DNA from: a virus
Virus record (IMG/VR): IMGVR_UViG_3300006875_000165
Coordinates: 1-23,951 of that record
Reading direction: 5' to 3' (one strand)
Length of the DNA: 23,951 nt
Of this stretch, positions 15,799-21,589 are shown in pieces (position 1 is the first letter of the stretch; each line of letters opens with the position of its first letter). The position numbers and the translations under genes are program-made. A model generated the notes under the pieces. It made no database searches, was not told where the DNA came from, and saw only the letters and a program-made list of their open reading frames with translations.

Positions 15799-16033
15799 CC
15801 TCGTGACTGACGACATTGTGACCCGACTGGAACAAATGGCAAGTAACTTCAAGACAAGCGAATGGGAGTTTGTGTATGCCGATTATGAAACGGTGTGTGA
15901 AGCAAGTCAAGAAATTGAACGACTGCGCAAAGCCATCGTGGACTATGTGATGACAATCAGCGACTGCTACGCCACCACCGCAACAGACAGCGATGCGCTG
16001 GAACTATTGAAACAGGCGGTGCGTGGTGAGTGA
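15791..16033 (+). CDS. Small hypothetical protein, paralogue A
   Basis: An 80-residue acidic protein read from GTG 15791, overlapping the lipoprotein gene by eight bases. It begins MADLVTDDIVTRLEQM and has EASQEIERLRKAIVDYV at about 36-52. The same DDIVT start and EIERLR segment recur in the next gene, so the two seem to be duplicated copies of a small coiled-coil family that is common in phage accessory regions. Function unknown. Confidence 0.65.
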   Translation: MADLVTDDIVTRLEQMASNFKTSEWEFVYADYETVCEASQEIERLRKAIVDYVMTISDCYATTATDSDALELLKQAVRGE

Positions 16034-16205
16034 CGACATTGTGACCCTGCTCCGTGAACTCATGTACTACGGGACATTCCCCGATGAGTCGGTGTACGGG
16101 CGAGCAGTACTTGCCGCCGCCGACGAGATCGAACGGCTACGGGCAGCCCTCGAGGAAACACGCAAAGAACGTGACTTGTGGGAGCGTGAAGCCCGCCGTG
16201 ACTAA
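16023..16205 (+). CDS. Small hypothetical protein, paralogue B
   Basis: A 60-residue protein read from GTG 16023 or GTG 16026, beginning (M)VSDDIVTLLRELMYYG and ending in a coiled coil, AADEIERLRAALEETRKERD. It overlaps the previous gene by 11 bases and shares its DDIVT and EIERLR motifs, which points to a tandem duplication. Function unknown; phage proteins of this kind are often annotated only as hypothetical. Confidence 0.6.
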   Translation: MVSDDIVTLLRELMYYGTFPDESVYGRAVLAAADEIERLRAALEETRKERDLWEREARRD

Positions 16206-16341
16206 AGAACCAATCAACGACCGATGGAGATGCCCAAAATGCCGCAGAAGTATTACGACCCACGTGCCGCTCTCAACGGCACCGCATTGCATACGCCATA
16301 CCGGCAAACCCGTGGAGATGAAGCCGTGGCCGCTGCGATAG
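16198..16341 (+). CDS. Tiny zinc-ribbon protein
   Basis: A 47-residue protein from GTG 16198, overlapping the previous stop by eight bases. It shows RWRCPKCRRSITTHVPLS (CxxC at 12-15), then APHCIRHTG (Cys31, His34) and a VEMKP end. This CPxC...HVPLS...C..HTG...M layout is familiar from short actinophage proteins. The site would bind one zinc through three Cys and a His. A longer frame with the same end, starting at 16054, would lie across the neighbouring gene and is not used. Confidence 0.65.
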   Translation: MTKEPINDRWRCPKCRRSITTHVPLSTAPHCIRHTGKPVEMKPWPLR

Positions 16342-16433
16342 GGCAACAGATTATCTTCTACACCTGGATGGCGGGCTTCACCGCCACCTGTCTCGCCATT
16401 ACTTACGCCATCATCAAACGGATTCTGAAGTGA
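16326..16433 (+). CDS. Tiny single-span membrane protein
   Basis: A 35-residue protein from GTG 16326 with GGAG eight bases upstream. One membrane span covers about residues 8-29 (IIFYTWMAGFTATCLAITYA), followed by KRILK, so the C-terminus is probably inside. A longer frame opens at ATG 16224, but its extra residues cover the zinc-ribbon gene and look non-protein-like. The following gene overlaps the stop by four bases (GTGA). Function unknown. Confidence 0.55.
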   Translation: MAAAIGQQIIFYTWMAGFTATCLAITYAIIKRILK

Positions 16434-16675
16434 CCCGCAACCGAATCAACATTGACGTCGACCCGCACCTGCTGAAATGGATTGACCTTACGGCAACCAT
16501 TGTCGGAGCGAACCGAACCGAAACCGCTAGGGCGCTACTCAAAATGATGTCCGAGAGCAACCCTCGCTACGACACGCTCAAGACACGGATCGCAGAGCGA
16601 CGGGCAGAGATGAATCAGTCTCGCTCCCAGCACCAAAGCGCCCGCCATCGTCCTCGACAGCAATCGCCGCAATAA
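16430..16675 (+). CDS. Ribbon-helix-helix DNA-binding protein
   Basis: An 81-residue protein from GTG 16430. Residues 3-45 fit a ribbon-helix-helix fold: strand NRINIDVD, helix PHLLKWIDLTATIVG, turn, helix NRTETARALLKMMSE. Such proteins bind DNA as dimers through the strand and usually repress promoters. The last 30 residues are low-complexity Gln/Arg/Ser and lie antisense to the end of the convergent recombinase gene. It closes the plus-strand block, and its natural targets could be the recombinase or island promoters, but this is speculative. Confidence 0.7.
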   Translation: MTRNRINIDVDPHLLKWIDLTATIVGANRTETARALLKMMSESNPRYDTLKTRIAERRAEMNQSRSQHQSARHRPRQQSPQ

Positions 16676-17498
16676 CCTCCGCCTGGCTCACCTGACGCAA
16701 CCGGGACGGCAAACACAAGACACGCCGAACCCAGCGTTCGTTCGTATGGCCAAGCCACTTCGAAATAATCAGCGGATCAACCCCACGCTGATACTGCCGG
16801 TACACCGACGCCCGACGAAGCTCCTGAGCAGTCAACGGACGACCAATCGCCGCCTCCACAAACCGTTTCACCCGCACCGACGCCCGATCAGCTGTCAAAC
16901 CACCAGCCAACGGCGACGACGGAGCGAACACCGCCGCCAACCCCAACGACAACACCTCAAGACGTCCTGACACCGCGACATCACGCGGTCGTTCCGCACG
17001 ACCCCGCACCCGCACCAACGTCTGCCCGTCAACCGTCCGAACATCCATCCCCCGCACCCGCAACGCCTCAGACGGCTCGAGAGCACAGTATGCGACCATC
17101 CCCACCAGCCACTCCCAACGAGGACCAGCCTTCCCCGCAGCATCCATAATCGCCCGAAGCTCATCCTCAGACGGCACATACGGCGTCACAACCTTCCGAA
17201 ACGGCTTCGGCACCCACGCATCACGCCACCCGTGACCATGCACCACACCGGCCTTCATCAACGCATCAAACCACGACGTCAACCCCGACACTCGAGATTG
17301 AACCGACGACGGCGTGTAATTCGACCGCAAAAAGTCAATAAACGCTTGACAATGCTTCCAATTCGCATCCAGCGCATGAACACCATTCTCTTTGCACCAA
17401 CGCTGCCAAAGAACAATGTCCTTCTTGTACCGATCCCGAGTCTCGAGCGACTTCTTCGACGCCAAAAACTGGGCGGTTACCGACCGAACCGTAGACAT
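16578..17498 (-). CDS. Degenerate tyrosine recombinase homologue
   Basis: A 306-residue protein with the plan of phage integrases: an N-terminal SAM-like DNA-binding domain (about residues 5-90, ETRDRYKKDIVLWQRWC) and a C-terminal catalytic fold (about 108-275). The ATG at 17498 has AAGGTGAG upstream. Active-site residues can be placed and most are missing. Box I reads ALEPSEALRVR, so Glu141 replaces the first catalytic Arg. TAQELRR has Gln225 for His but keeps Arg228. LGH keeps His251. The nucleophile position in GHTNERWVRRV is Val260, and no Tyr follows. The reading frame is intact, so this is not a simple pseudogene. It may bind DNA without cutting it, or work as a partner. It is encoded convergently with the preceding plus-strand genes. 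Confidence 0.8.
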   Translation of the reverse strand: MSTVRSVTAQFLASKKSLETRDRYKKDIVLWQRWCKENGVHALDANWKHCQAFIDFLRSNYTPSSVQSRVSGLTSWFDALMKAGVVHGHGWRDAWVPKPFRKVVTPYVPSEDELRAIMDAAGKAGPRWEWLVGMVAYCALEPSEALRVRGMDVRTVDGQTLVRVRGRAERPRDVAVSGRLEVLSLGLAAVFAPSSPLAGGLTADRASVRVKRFVEAAIGRPLTAQELRRASVYRQYQRGVDPLIISKWLGHTNERWVRRVLCLPSRLRQVSQAEVIAAIAVEDDGGRFGAGSETDSSLPVALRSVS

Positions 17499-17521
17499 AC
17501 ACTCACCTTACGCGAAACAAC

Positions 17522-17559
17522 GTCGGGACGCATTGAAATTTTTGAGTCGGGACGCATTG
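17522..17559. repeat. Pair of 14-bp direct repeats before recombinase
   Basis: GTCGGGACGCATTG occurs at 17522-17535 and again at 17546-17559, with a 24-base period, 24 to 61 bases upstream of the recombinase start on the minus strand. An AT-rich stretch, AAATTTTTGA, separates them. The spacing places the two sites on nearly the same DNA face (slightly over two turns). They could be operators for the recombinase gene or arm-type binding sites for its product. Confidence 0.75.
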
Positions 17560-17642
17560 CAAATTGTCCCACACCCAGAGCTTTGGGTGGCCCGCCCGCC
17601 TTGCCGTCGGCCAGCTCGCTTCGAATCGAGGCCAGCCGATAC

Positions 17643-17655
17643 TTGTAGAGTGCAA
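17643..17655. repeat. Dyad element, left copy (TTGTANNGTGCAA)
   Basis: TTGTAGAGTGCAA, inside a wider inverted repeat ATACTTG/CAAGTAT at 17639-17659. The same 13-base pattern recurs twice at 21292-21320 and I found it nowhere else in the window. It lies between the terminator of the island operon and the recombinase promoter, so it could be an operator or a recombination core. Confidence 0.65.
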
Positions 17656-17678
17656 GTATTCCGACCCGAGACGCGAAA

Positions 17679-17710
17679 CGGCCCCGACCCGCCGAAACAG
17701 ATCGGGGCCG
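17679..17710 (-). terminator. Terminator hairpin of the minus-strand operon
   Basis: CGGCCCCGA (17679-17687) and TCGGGGCCG (17702-17710) form a perfect 9-bp stem with a 14-base loop. It starts 22 bases after the stop of the last operon gene (17732). On the minus strand a short T run (GTTTCGC) follows the stem. The GC-rich stem with a weak T tract is usual for high-GC bacteria. Confidence 0.6.
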
Positions 17711-17731
17711 AGTAACTCGACGTGCTCGAGA

Positions 17732-18025
17732 TCAGGGTAAGCCGTCGAGCCGATACCGCGCGCCGACCGTGAACGCCTCGACAACGCCAGCGAGCGCGCC
17801 GACCGTGGCCGCCGGTGGAAGCCCGAGCACATGCCACCGAGCCCCACCGCCACCGACGCGCTCGAGCCACAACGCCCACCCGCCAGGTACCGAGCCGTAA
17901 CCCCACCGCCAACCGTCCGGGGCCGCAGGCAGCGCCCGAACGAGCAGCGGTAGGCACCCGGGGCCATGTCGATGCTCGACCGACCCGCTCGAGCACAGCG
18001 CACCGCGTCGAGGGTCACCGAGCAC
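17732..18025 (-). CDS. Hypothetical protein, last island gene
   Basis: A 97-residue protein read from GTG 18025, overlapping the preceding small membrane gene by 11 bases. The part from residue 26 looks protein-like: GPGCLPLLVRALPAAPDGW, then WALWLERVGGGGARWHVLG and ATVGALAGVVEAF. It is rich in Trp, Gly and Ala, with no signal peptide. No family is recognised. A hairpin terminator follows the stop. A longer frame at 17503-18468 in another phase has a less natural composition and is rejected. Confidence 0.6.
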   Translation of the reverse strand: MLGDPRRGALCSSGSVEHRHGPGCLPLLVRALPAAPDGWRWGYGSVPGGWALWLERVGGGGARWHVLGLPPAATVGALAGVVEAFTVGARYRLDGLP

Positions 18026-18143
18026 GACGCACCGCCCACCACACGAGCACCACGCCGGCCCCGAGCAGCCACCACGAGCCGCCCGACGTCGAGCACGTCA
18101 CGCCTGGCAGGTCGCAGGCCATGTCGACCGCGGCGGCGCTCAC
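18015..18143 (-). CDS. Tiny single-span membrane protein
   Basis: A 42-residue protein from GTG 18143, whose GTGA overlaps the stop of the GP88-like gene. It has two Cys (10 and 17) in an outer-side segment, then a Trp-rich span SWWLLGAGVVLVWWAV (about 23-38) ending RRAR, so the C-terminus is probably cytosolic. The overlap with both neighbours supports it, though it is below the usual size cut-off. Function unknown. Confidence 0.6.
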   Translation of the reverse strand: MSAAAVDMACDLPGVTCSTSGGSWWLLGAGVVLVWWAVRRAR

Positions 18144-19123
18144 GAGGCCACCTCGACACGCTCACGCAACCGCACCGCAACAGCAGCACCGAGCCGCCCA
18201 CTCGAGCCGCCTCGAGCTCGACCGCCGTGCACCGTGAACAGTACCGACGCCTCGAGGCCACCCGGTAGGCATAACCCGCAGGCCACGCAGGCCCCGACCG
18301 CCGGGCCGCCCTCGATGAGACTCGACCGCCGACCGTCGGGCCCGACGACGTGCGCAGGGAACCCGCTACCGTCGACGTAGGCGGCCGTGACAGGGCACCG
18401 CCGCATCGAGGCCACACCGGGCCACCGCTCGAGCACTCGAGCCCACAAAGCCGCAGCGTCGACGTCATCGACCGCGAGCAGTGCCACCGGTAACCGGTAC
18501 CGTCGAGCTACGTCGACCGCCCGACCGAGGTTATGCCTGTCGACCGAAACGTAGATTCGAGCGTTAGGCGCGTCCGTGACGACGTGCCGCACGAGGCCAG
18601 TCGAGCGCGTGTAAAGCCAATGATCGACGCTAGGTGTCGCCTCGATGACGTGCCGCACCGCTCGAGCGAACCAGGGCGCGAATAGGTCACCGTCTGACAT
18701 CCATCGAAACGTGGCCGACCGCACACCCTCGAGACGTTGGTCGACTGCCGACCGCTCGACGAGCTCGAGTAGAGCAGACTCGACCGCTCGACGTCCGCCG
18801 CACCGGTACAGATGCTCGAGCGTCTCGAGGTTCCTCGAGGCCATCCGACCGAATGGTCGAGCCCATGCCTCGAGGCCCGCTGCATAGCAGTCTGCACACG
18901 ATGGAGTCACACCCGGACAGCTGCCGCCGTCCTCGAGCGGGCCCGCCGGTAATGGGAAAGCGTTACCTATCGAGGCCTTAGCTACTCGACCATCGAGCCG
19001 CACTCGAGGCGACGTCTTAGAGTCGAGATGCAACGAGAACCGCAGCAGCTCACCGCATCGACACTCGAACTCGAGCCGACCCCTCGACAGACTCGACACC
19101 CGGGCAAACCGATCCCGTCTCAT
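18140..19123 (-). CDS. GP88-like cysteine-rich phage protein
   Basis: A 327-residue protein. I choose ATG 19123, in an ATGA overlap with the previous stop and GAGGCGGG upstream; the longer frame gives an unnatural N-terminus. Key motifs are SKTSP (35-39), a Cys triad Cys69, Cys76 and Cys79 in SCPGVTPSCADCYA, FRWMSDGDLFAPWFARAV in the centre and CVACGLC (279-285) near the end. A CXP...C..CYA start with a later S-D-G-D motif resembles the phage GP88 family and, more distantly, Gp37/Gp68 proteins. The cysteine spacing suggests iron-sulphur or zinc binding. The biochemical role of these families is not established as far as I know. It is the only gene of the island operon with a recognisable family. 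Confidence 0.75.
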   Translation of the reverse strand: MRRDRFARVSSLSRGRLEFECRCGELLRFSLHLDSKTSPRVRLDGRVAKASIGNAFPLPAGPLEDGGSCPGVTPSCADCYAAGLEAWARPFGRMASRNLETLEHLYRCGGRRAVESALLELVERSAVDQRLEGVRSATFRWMSDGDLFAPWFARAVRHVIEATPSVDHWLYTRSTGLVRHVVTDAPNARIYVSVDRHNLGRAVDVARRYRLPVALLAVDDVDAAALWARVLERWPGVASMRRCPVTAAYVDGSGFPAHVVGPDGRRSSLIEGGPAVGACVACGLCLPGGLEASVLFTVHGGRARGGSSGRLGAAVAVRLRERVEVAS

Positions 19124-19446
19124 GATGCACCCGCCTCGATGACGTAATACGTTTCCTCGAGGGTTCGAGCCTGCTCGATACAACTCGAGCACACCGGCAC
19201 AACGTCGAAACCAGGCTCGAACACGAGCAGCCACGACGTACGGTATGGGTCGAGCATCGACACTCGACAACCCTCGACCCCACACTCGAGCAGGCCAGTT
19301 AGAGCCCACTTGCGCGCCGCAATGTCGATTCCCTCGAGAACATGCCTCGAGGCCGCCGCCACCATGCCTACGCCTCGAGGCCCGCGCCGATTACCGGCCC
19401 AGGCCTCGACGACGTCGACAATGTCAGTCGATGAGATAACACTCAT
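19120..19446 (-). CDS. Zinc-ribbon-like hypothetical protein
   Basis: A 108-residue protein, joined to both neighbours by ATGA overlaps. It begins MSVISSTDIVDVVEAW. At 54-88 it has CGVEGC, a long beta-like spacer and VCSSC, a C-x4-C...C-x2-C pattern that probably binds zinc. The end, ARTLEETYYVIEAG, is likely a helix and strand. No family is recognised. It is encoded directly before the GP88-like protein and may act with it. Confidence 0.68.
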   Translation of the reverse strand: MSVISSTDIVDVVEAWAGNRRGPRGVGMVAAASRHVLEGIDIAARKWALTGLLECGVEGCRVSMLDPYRTSWLLVFEPGFDVVPVCSSCIEQARTLEETYYVIEAGAS

Positions 19447-19730
19447 GCCGCACCGTCACTCTCGAGCAGGCGCTTAGGCAACCGCGGCAGGTTTCGAATA
19501 CTCGACAACCCATCGACAAACTCGGTCGGAATCTCGACGCCTGTCACTCGATGCGCCCGCAGCCATACACCCGCGTCACAGTCCTCCTCGAGATACAGCC
19601 ACCCGGCCCGCGGGTCGACATACGAATACGTCGAGAACCGCAGCCCCTCGCCCGAGACAACCGGTACCCGCAGCCACGCGTGACCCGCATCGACATGCCA
19701 CCGCACACCCTCGAGGACGGCCGCCATCAT
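19443..19730 (-). CDS. Phage protein with YLEEDCDA motif
   Basis: A 95-residue protein that begins in an ATGA overlap with GAGGCGG just upstream. The core is beta-rich: HAWLRVPV, LRFSTYSYVD, GWLYLEEDCDAGVWLRA. I recall small phage proteins that share H-x-W-L-x-V-P, a S-x-Y-S-Y-x-D stretch and YLEEDCDA, spread across many phage groups. Their function is unknown. This lends support that the operon is genuine phage coding sequence despite its odd DNA composition. Confidence 0.7.
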   Translation of the reverse strand: MMAAVLEGVRWHVDAGHAWLRVPVVSGEGLRFSTYSYVDPRAGWLYLEEDCDAGVWLRAHRVTGVEIPTEFVDGLSSIRNLPRLPKRLLESDGAA

Positions 19731-20395
19731 GACACACCGCCTCGAGCGTCGCGCTCGAGTTCGTACTCGACTCGAGCCTCGACGGCCGCCTCGAGCATGG
19801 CCTCGATGTCGACCTCGTCGCCATACTCATCGAACCACAACCCACCATAACCGCGCCTCGAGTATCCCGAGTCGAGAGCCCACGCCTCGATTGATTCGTA
19901 ACCGTCGAGCACGTCAGCTCGAACACTTTCGAACCGGTCGAGTCGATCAACACAACGAGCCAACGCCTCGAGCAGCCGCACCGACCGCACCGACTCGAAC
20001 AGTCGAGCAGCCTTACTCGAGTCGAGCTGCTCGACACCGCCGAGAACATGCACCGAGAGACGCAACATATCGACTGCAGCTAACCGCACCGCCTCGAGCA
20101 CTCGAGTCTCGAGGGCACCGCGTCGAATAACTCGAGCAGCCTGCTCGAGCGCCGTCGAGTCGATCCACAACCCCGAAAGACTCGAATACGCCTCGAGCAC
20201 CGGCTCGAGCTCGACACCACGAGCGCGCACAATGTCGGCCGCGTGATGAGAGATACACCCGATGAAATCTGAATCCTCGAGAGCGTTCGCCTCGGCCGCT
20301 TCGAGACACTCGACGTCGAGCACGTAACTCGACGCGTCGACCGGCTCGATGGTCTCAGACTCGAGACCCATAAAGACCCACCGACCCGCGCTCAT
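19727..20395 (-). CDS. Leu-Glu-rich hypothetical protein
   Basis: A 222-residue protein, mostly helical and acidic. It contains about eleven Leu-Glu pairs, most encoded by CTCGAG read in frame, so the DNA word shapes the protein. Examples are VLDVECLEAAEANALEDS, VELEPVLEAY and LLEALARCVDRLDRF. The C-terminus has RRGYGGLWFDEYGDEVDIEA. No family is recognised. It overlaps both neighbours by ATGA. It could be a coiled-coil or helical-bundle protein. The abundance of the word in three phases across these genes makes a purely codon-level explanation unlikely. Confidence 0.68.
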   Translation of the reverse strand: MSAGRWVFMGLESETIEPVDASSYVLDVECLEAAEANALEDSDFIGCISHHAADIVRARGVELEPVLEAYSSLSGLWIDSTALEQAARVIRRGALETRVLEAVRLAAVDMLRLSVHVLGGVEQLDSSKAARLFESVRSVRLLEALARCVDRLDRFESVRADVLDGYESIEAWALDSGYSRRGYGGLWFDEYGDEVDIEAMLEAAVEARVEYELERDARGGVS

Positions 20396-20727
20396 TGCTC
20401 GAGCTCCGAACCCTCGACCGTCGACTCGACGATAGGCAGACTCACAACCTCGAACGAATGCACCGACCGCGCCAACTCGACATAATCAGAATGCTCGAGC
20501 TCGTAGCGAGCATCCCGACGCCAGTCACCACCTCGAGGCCGGCCCTCGATGTCGACCCCACCGACGCCTGGCTCATCGAGCGCACACTCGGCCGCATCCT
20601 GAGCACCGTCATACGTCGAGAACACACTCGACCCCACTCGACGCACACCGTCTCGATAGCAACGCACTAGACGCCACTCGACCGACTCCCCCCTCGAGGG
20701 AGGATGAAACGAAACTTGCAAGCGCAT
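20392..20727 (-). CDS. Hypothetical protein of the island operon
   Basis: A 111-residue protein with a good ribosome site (AGGAAAGGGGG) before ATG 20727. It starts MRLQVSFHPPSRGESVEWRL and continues with GSSVFSTYDGAQDAAECAL, beta-like and then helical, and ends Glu-rich. No family is recognised. The strong ribosome site makes this the most secure first gene of the minus-strand operon if the frame upstream of it (20753-21004) is not real. Confidence 0.7.
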   Translation of the reverse strand: MRLQVSFHPPSRGESVEWRLVRCYRDGVRRVGSSVFSTYDGAQDAAECALDEPGVGGVDIEGRPRGGDWRRDARYELEHSDYVELARSVHSFEVVSLPIVESTVEGSELEQ

Positions 20728-20752
20728 GACGCGCCCCCTTTCCTGGCCGCCC

Positions 20753-21004
20753 CTATGGCAACCTCGAGCACGAGCCTACGCCACCGCTATTACCCTGACA
20801 AGCACCGACCCCACCCTCGAGCACCACCCTCGACGAACTATTCGAGCTCGAGCACGCTCGAGGCCGGACGCCGTCGGGAAGCATGGCCGGGGCCTCGAGG
20901 TAGCTGCTCGAATAACTCGACTCGACGAATCCCGAGAGCCCTAGAGCCCTGTAAGCGTCTCGAGCGGTAGGGGATGGGTGGTAGTGGCCCTCGAATAACG
21001 TCAT
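20753..21004 (-). CDS. Possible first gene of the island operon
   Basis: An 83-residue frame from ATG 21004, ending 25 bases before the next gene. The first half looks protein-like (MTLFEGHYHPSPTARDAYRA, then LGLSGFVESSYSS). The second half is low-complexity Ser/Gly/Arg. No ribosome binding site is visible before the ATG. It may be a real small gene, or an open frame created by the CTCGAG-rich sequence, which rarely produces stops. Confidence 0.35.
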   Translation of the reverse strand: MTLFEGHYHPSPTARDAYRALGLSGFVESSYSSSYLEAPAMLPDGVRPRACSSSNSSSRVVLEGGVGACQGNSGGVGSCSRLP

Positions 21005-21287
21005 GACGAAATAGGTCGGGGCTCGAGTGTCGAGGTTCGGTCCTCGAGGCCGGCCGACTCGACTCGAGGATCGAGGCCGCAGGCCGATGGTCGACCGCTC
21101 GAGGCTGCTGCTCGAGTAGCACCGGGTTTCGAGAGCGGCTGCACCGGTGCTCGAGGCCGGCCCGCGCAGCGTCGAGGATCATCGAGGCCGGACTACTCGA
21201 GTCTCGAGCTCGAGCTCGAGGATGGCCGCCGGTGATCCCGACCGGCTCGACCGGTGACCGAGTGCCCTGCCCCGAGTGACCCACCCG
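21005..21287. other. Non-coding part of the CTCGAG island
   Basis: About 280 bases with no convincing gene on either strand, although open frames exist because the words here rarely make stops. It contains about ten CTCGAG copies, including CTCGAG alternating with CTCGAGCTCGAG near 21199-21221. If transcription of the minus operon starts near the dyad elements at 21292-21320, this stretch would be a long leader whose repeated palindromes can pair with one another. Confidence 0.6.
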
Positions 21288-21291
21288 TTAC

Positions 21292-21320
21292 TTGTATGGT
21301 GCAATAGTTGTACTGTGCAA
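21292..21320. repeat. Tandem dyad elements, right copies
   Basis: TTGTATGGTGCAA (21292-21304) and TTGTACTGTGCAA (21308-21320) are two copies of the 13-base pattern TTGTANNGTGCAA, 16 bases apart. The outer ends form ACTTG/CAAGT. The same pattern is at 17643-17655, on the other side of the island. They overlap promoter-like words: on the plus strand TTACTT (21288-21293), 17 bases, TACTGT (21311-21316); on the minus strand TTGCAC, 18 bases, TACAAG. They are probably repressor operators in a divergent promoter region, or recombination sites. Confidence 0.6.
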
Positions 21321-21540
21321 GTGTCCCCCCGACATGCCGGGTGGGGTCTGACCGACCCCTGCCCCCCGCCCAGCCCCCAAGGGGGGTCCCCGGCCTATCA
21401 CTATCACTACGTATTCCCGTATTTTTTGACCTTCGTGGGCGGCGGGGTGGGACTCGAAGTGGGGTGTGGTGACCGTAGGTTGTGGTTACTGCTAGTAAGT
21501 TTTCGTCGGGGTAATAATTTGACGCTCACTAATACCACTC
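21321..21540. other. Gene-free stretch with GC hairpin and AT patch
   Basis: No convincing gene on either strand. A hairpin GGGGTC/GACCCC lies at 21343-21348 and 21354-21359. C and G runs follow up to 21390. An AT-rich patch with T6 at 21422-21427 and TAATAATTT near 21512 lies after that. None of these forms a clear terminator or promoter. Confidence 0.45.
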
Positions 21541-21589
21541 GGAGTGACTAATCCGACCACTCAGGGTGGTTTCTCGAGCCGCAGGTCTT

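Larger units (their letters stand above)
17700..21250. repeat. CTCGAG-rich composition island
   Basis: The palindrome CTCGAG occurs about 63 times here by hand count (roughly 17 per kb), against about 25 times in the other 20 kb of the window. Chance at this base composition would give one or two. Many copies are clustered, for example four within 30 bases near 21200. The enrichment covers genes and non-coding DNA alike, and it stops sharply at both edges. Related TCGA words are also abundant. CTCGAG is the XhoI-type restriction site, a kind of word phages usually avoid. The excess resembles highly iterated palindromes such as cyanobacterial HIP1, but at far greater density. Confidence 0.9.

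Noticed and set aside
16224-16433. 69-residue version of the small membrane protein
   Set aside because: Its first 34 residues lie over the zinc-ribbon gene in another frame; the GTG at 16326 has a better ribosome site.
17572-17589. CACCCA/TGGGTG hairpin near 17580 as a terminator
   Set aside because: The stem is only six pairs and no T run follows on either strand, so I do not list it as a terminator.
17503-18468. 321-residue minus-strand frame and a nested 162-residue one
   Set aside because: They overlap the recognised GP88-like gene and the better frame at 17732-18025, and have the Arg/Ser-rich look of out-of-phase CTCGAG translation.
17700-21250. CRISPR array or simple tandem repeat
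   Set aside because: The CTCGAG copies have irregular spacing and no long conserved repeat unit; most sit inside coding sequence.
20704-21284. Open frames on both strands around 20.7-21.3 kb
   Set aside because: CTCGAG-rich DNA rarely forms stops in some phases, so open frames arise by chance; no ribosome sites or plausible composition, except weakly for 20753-21004.
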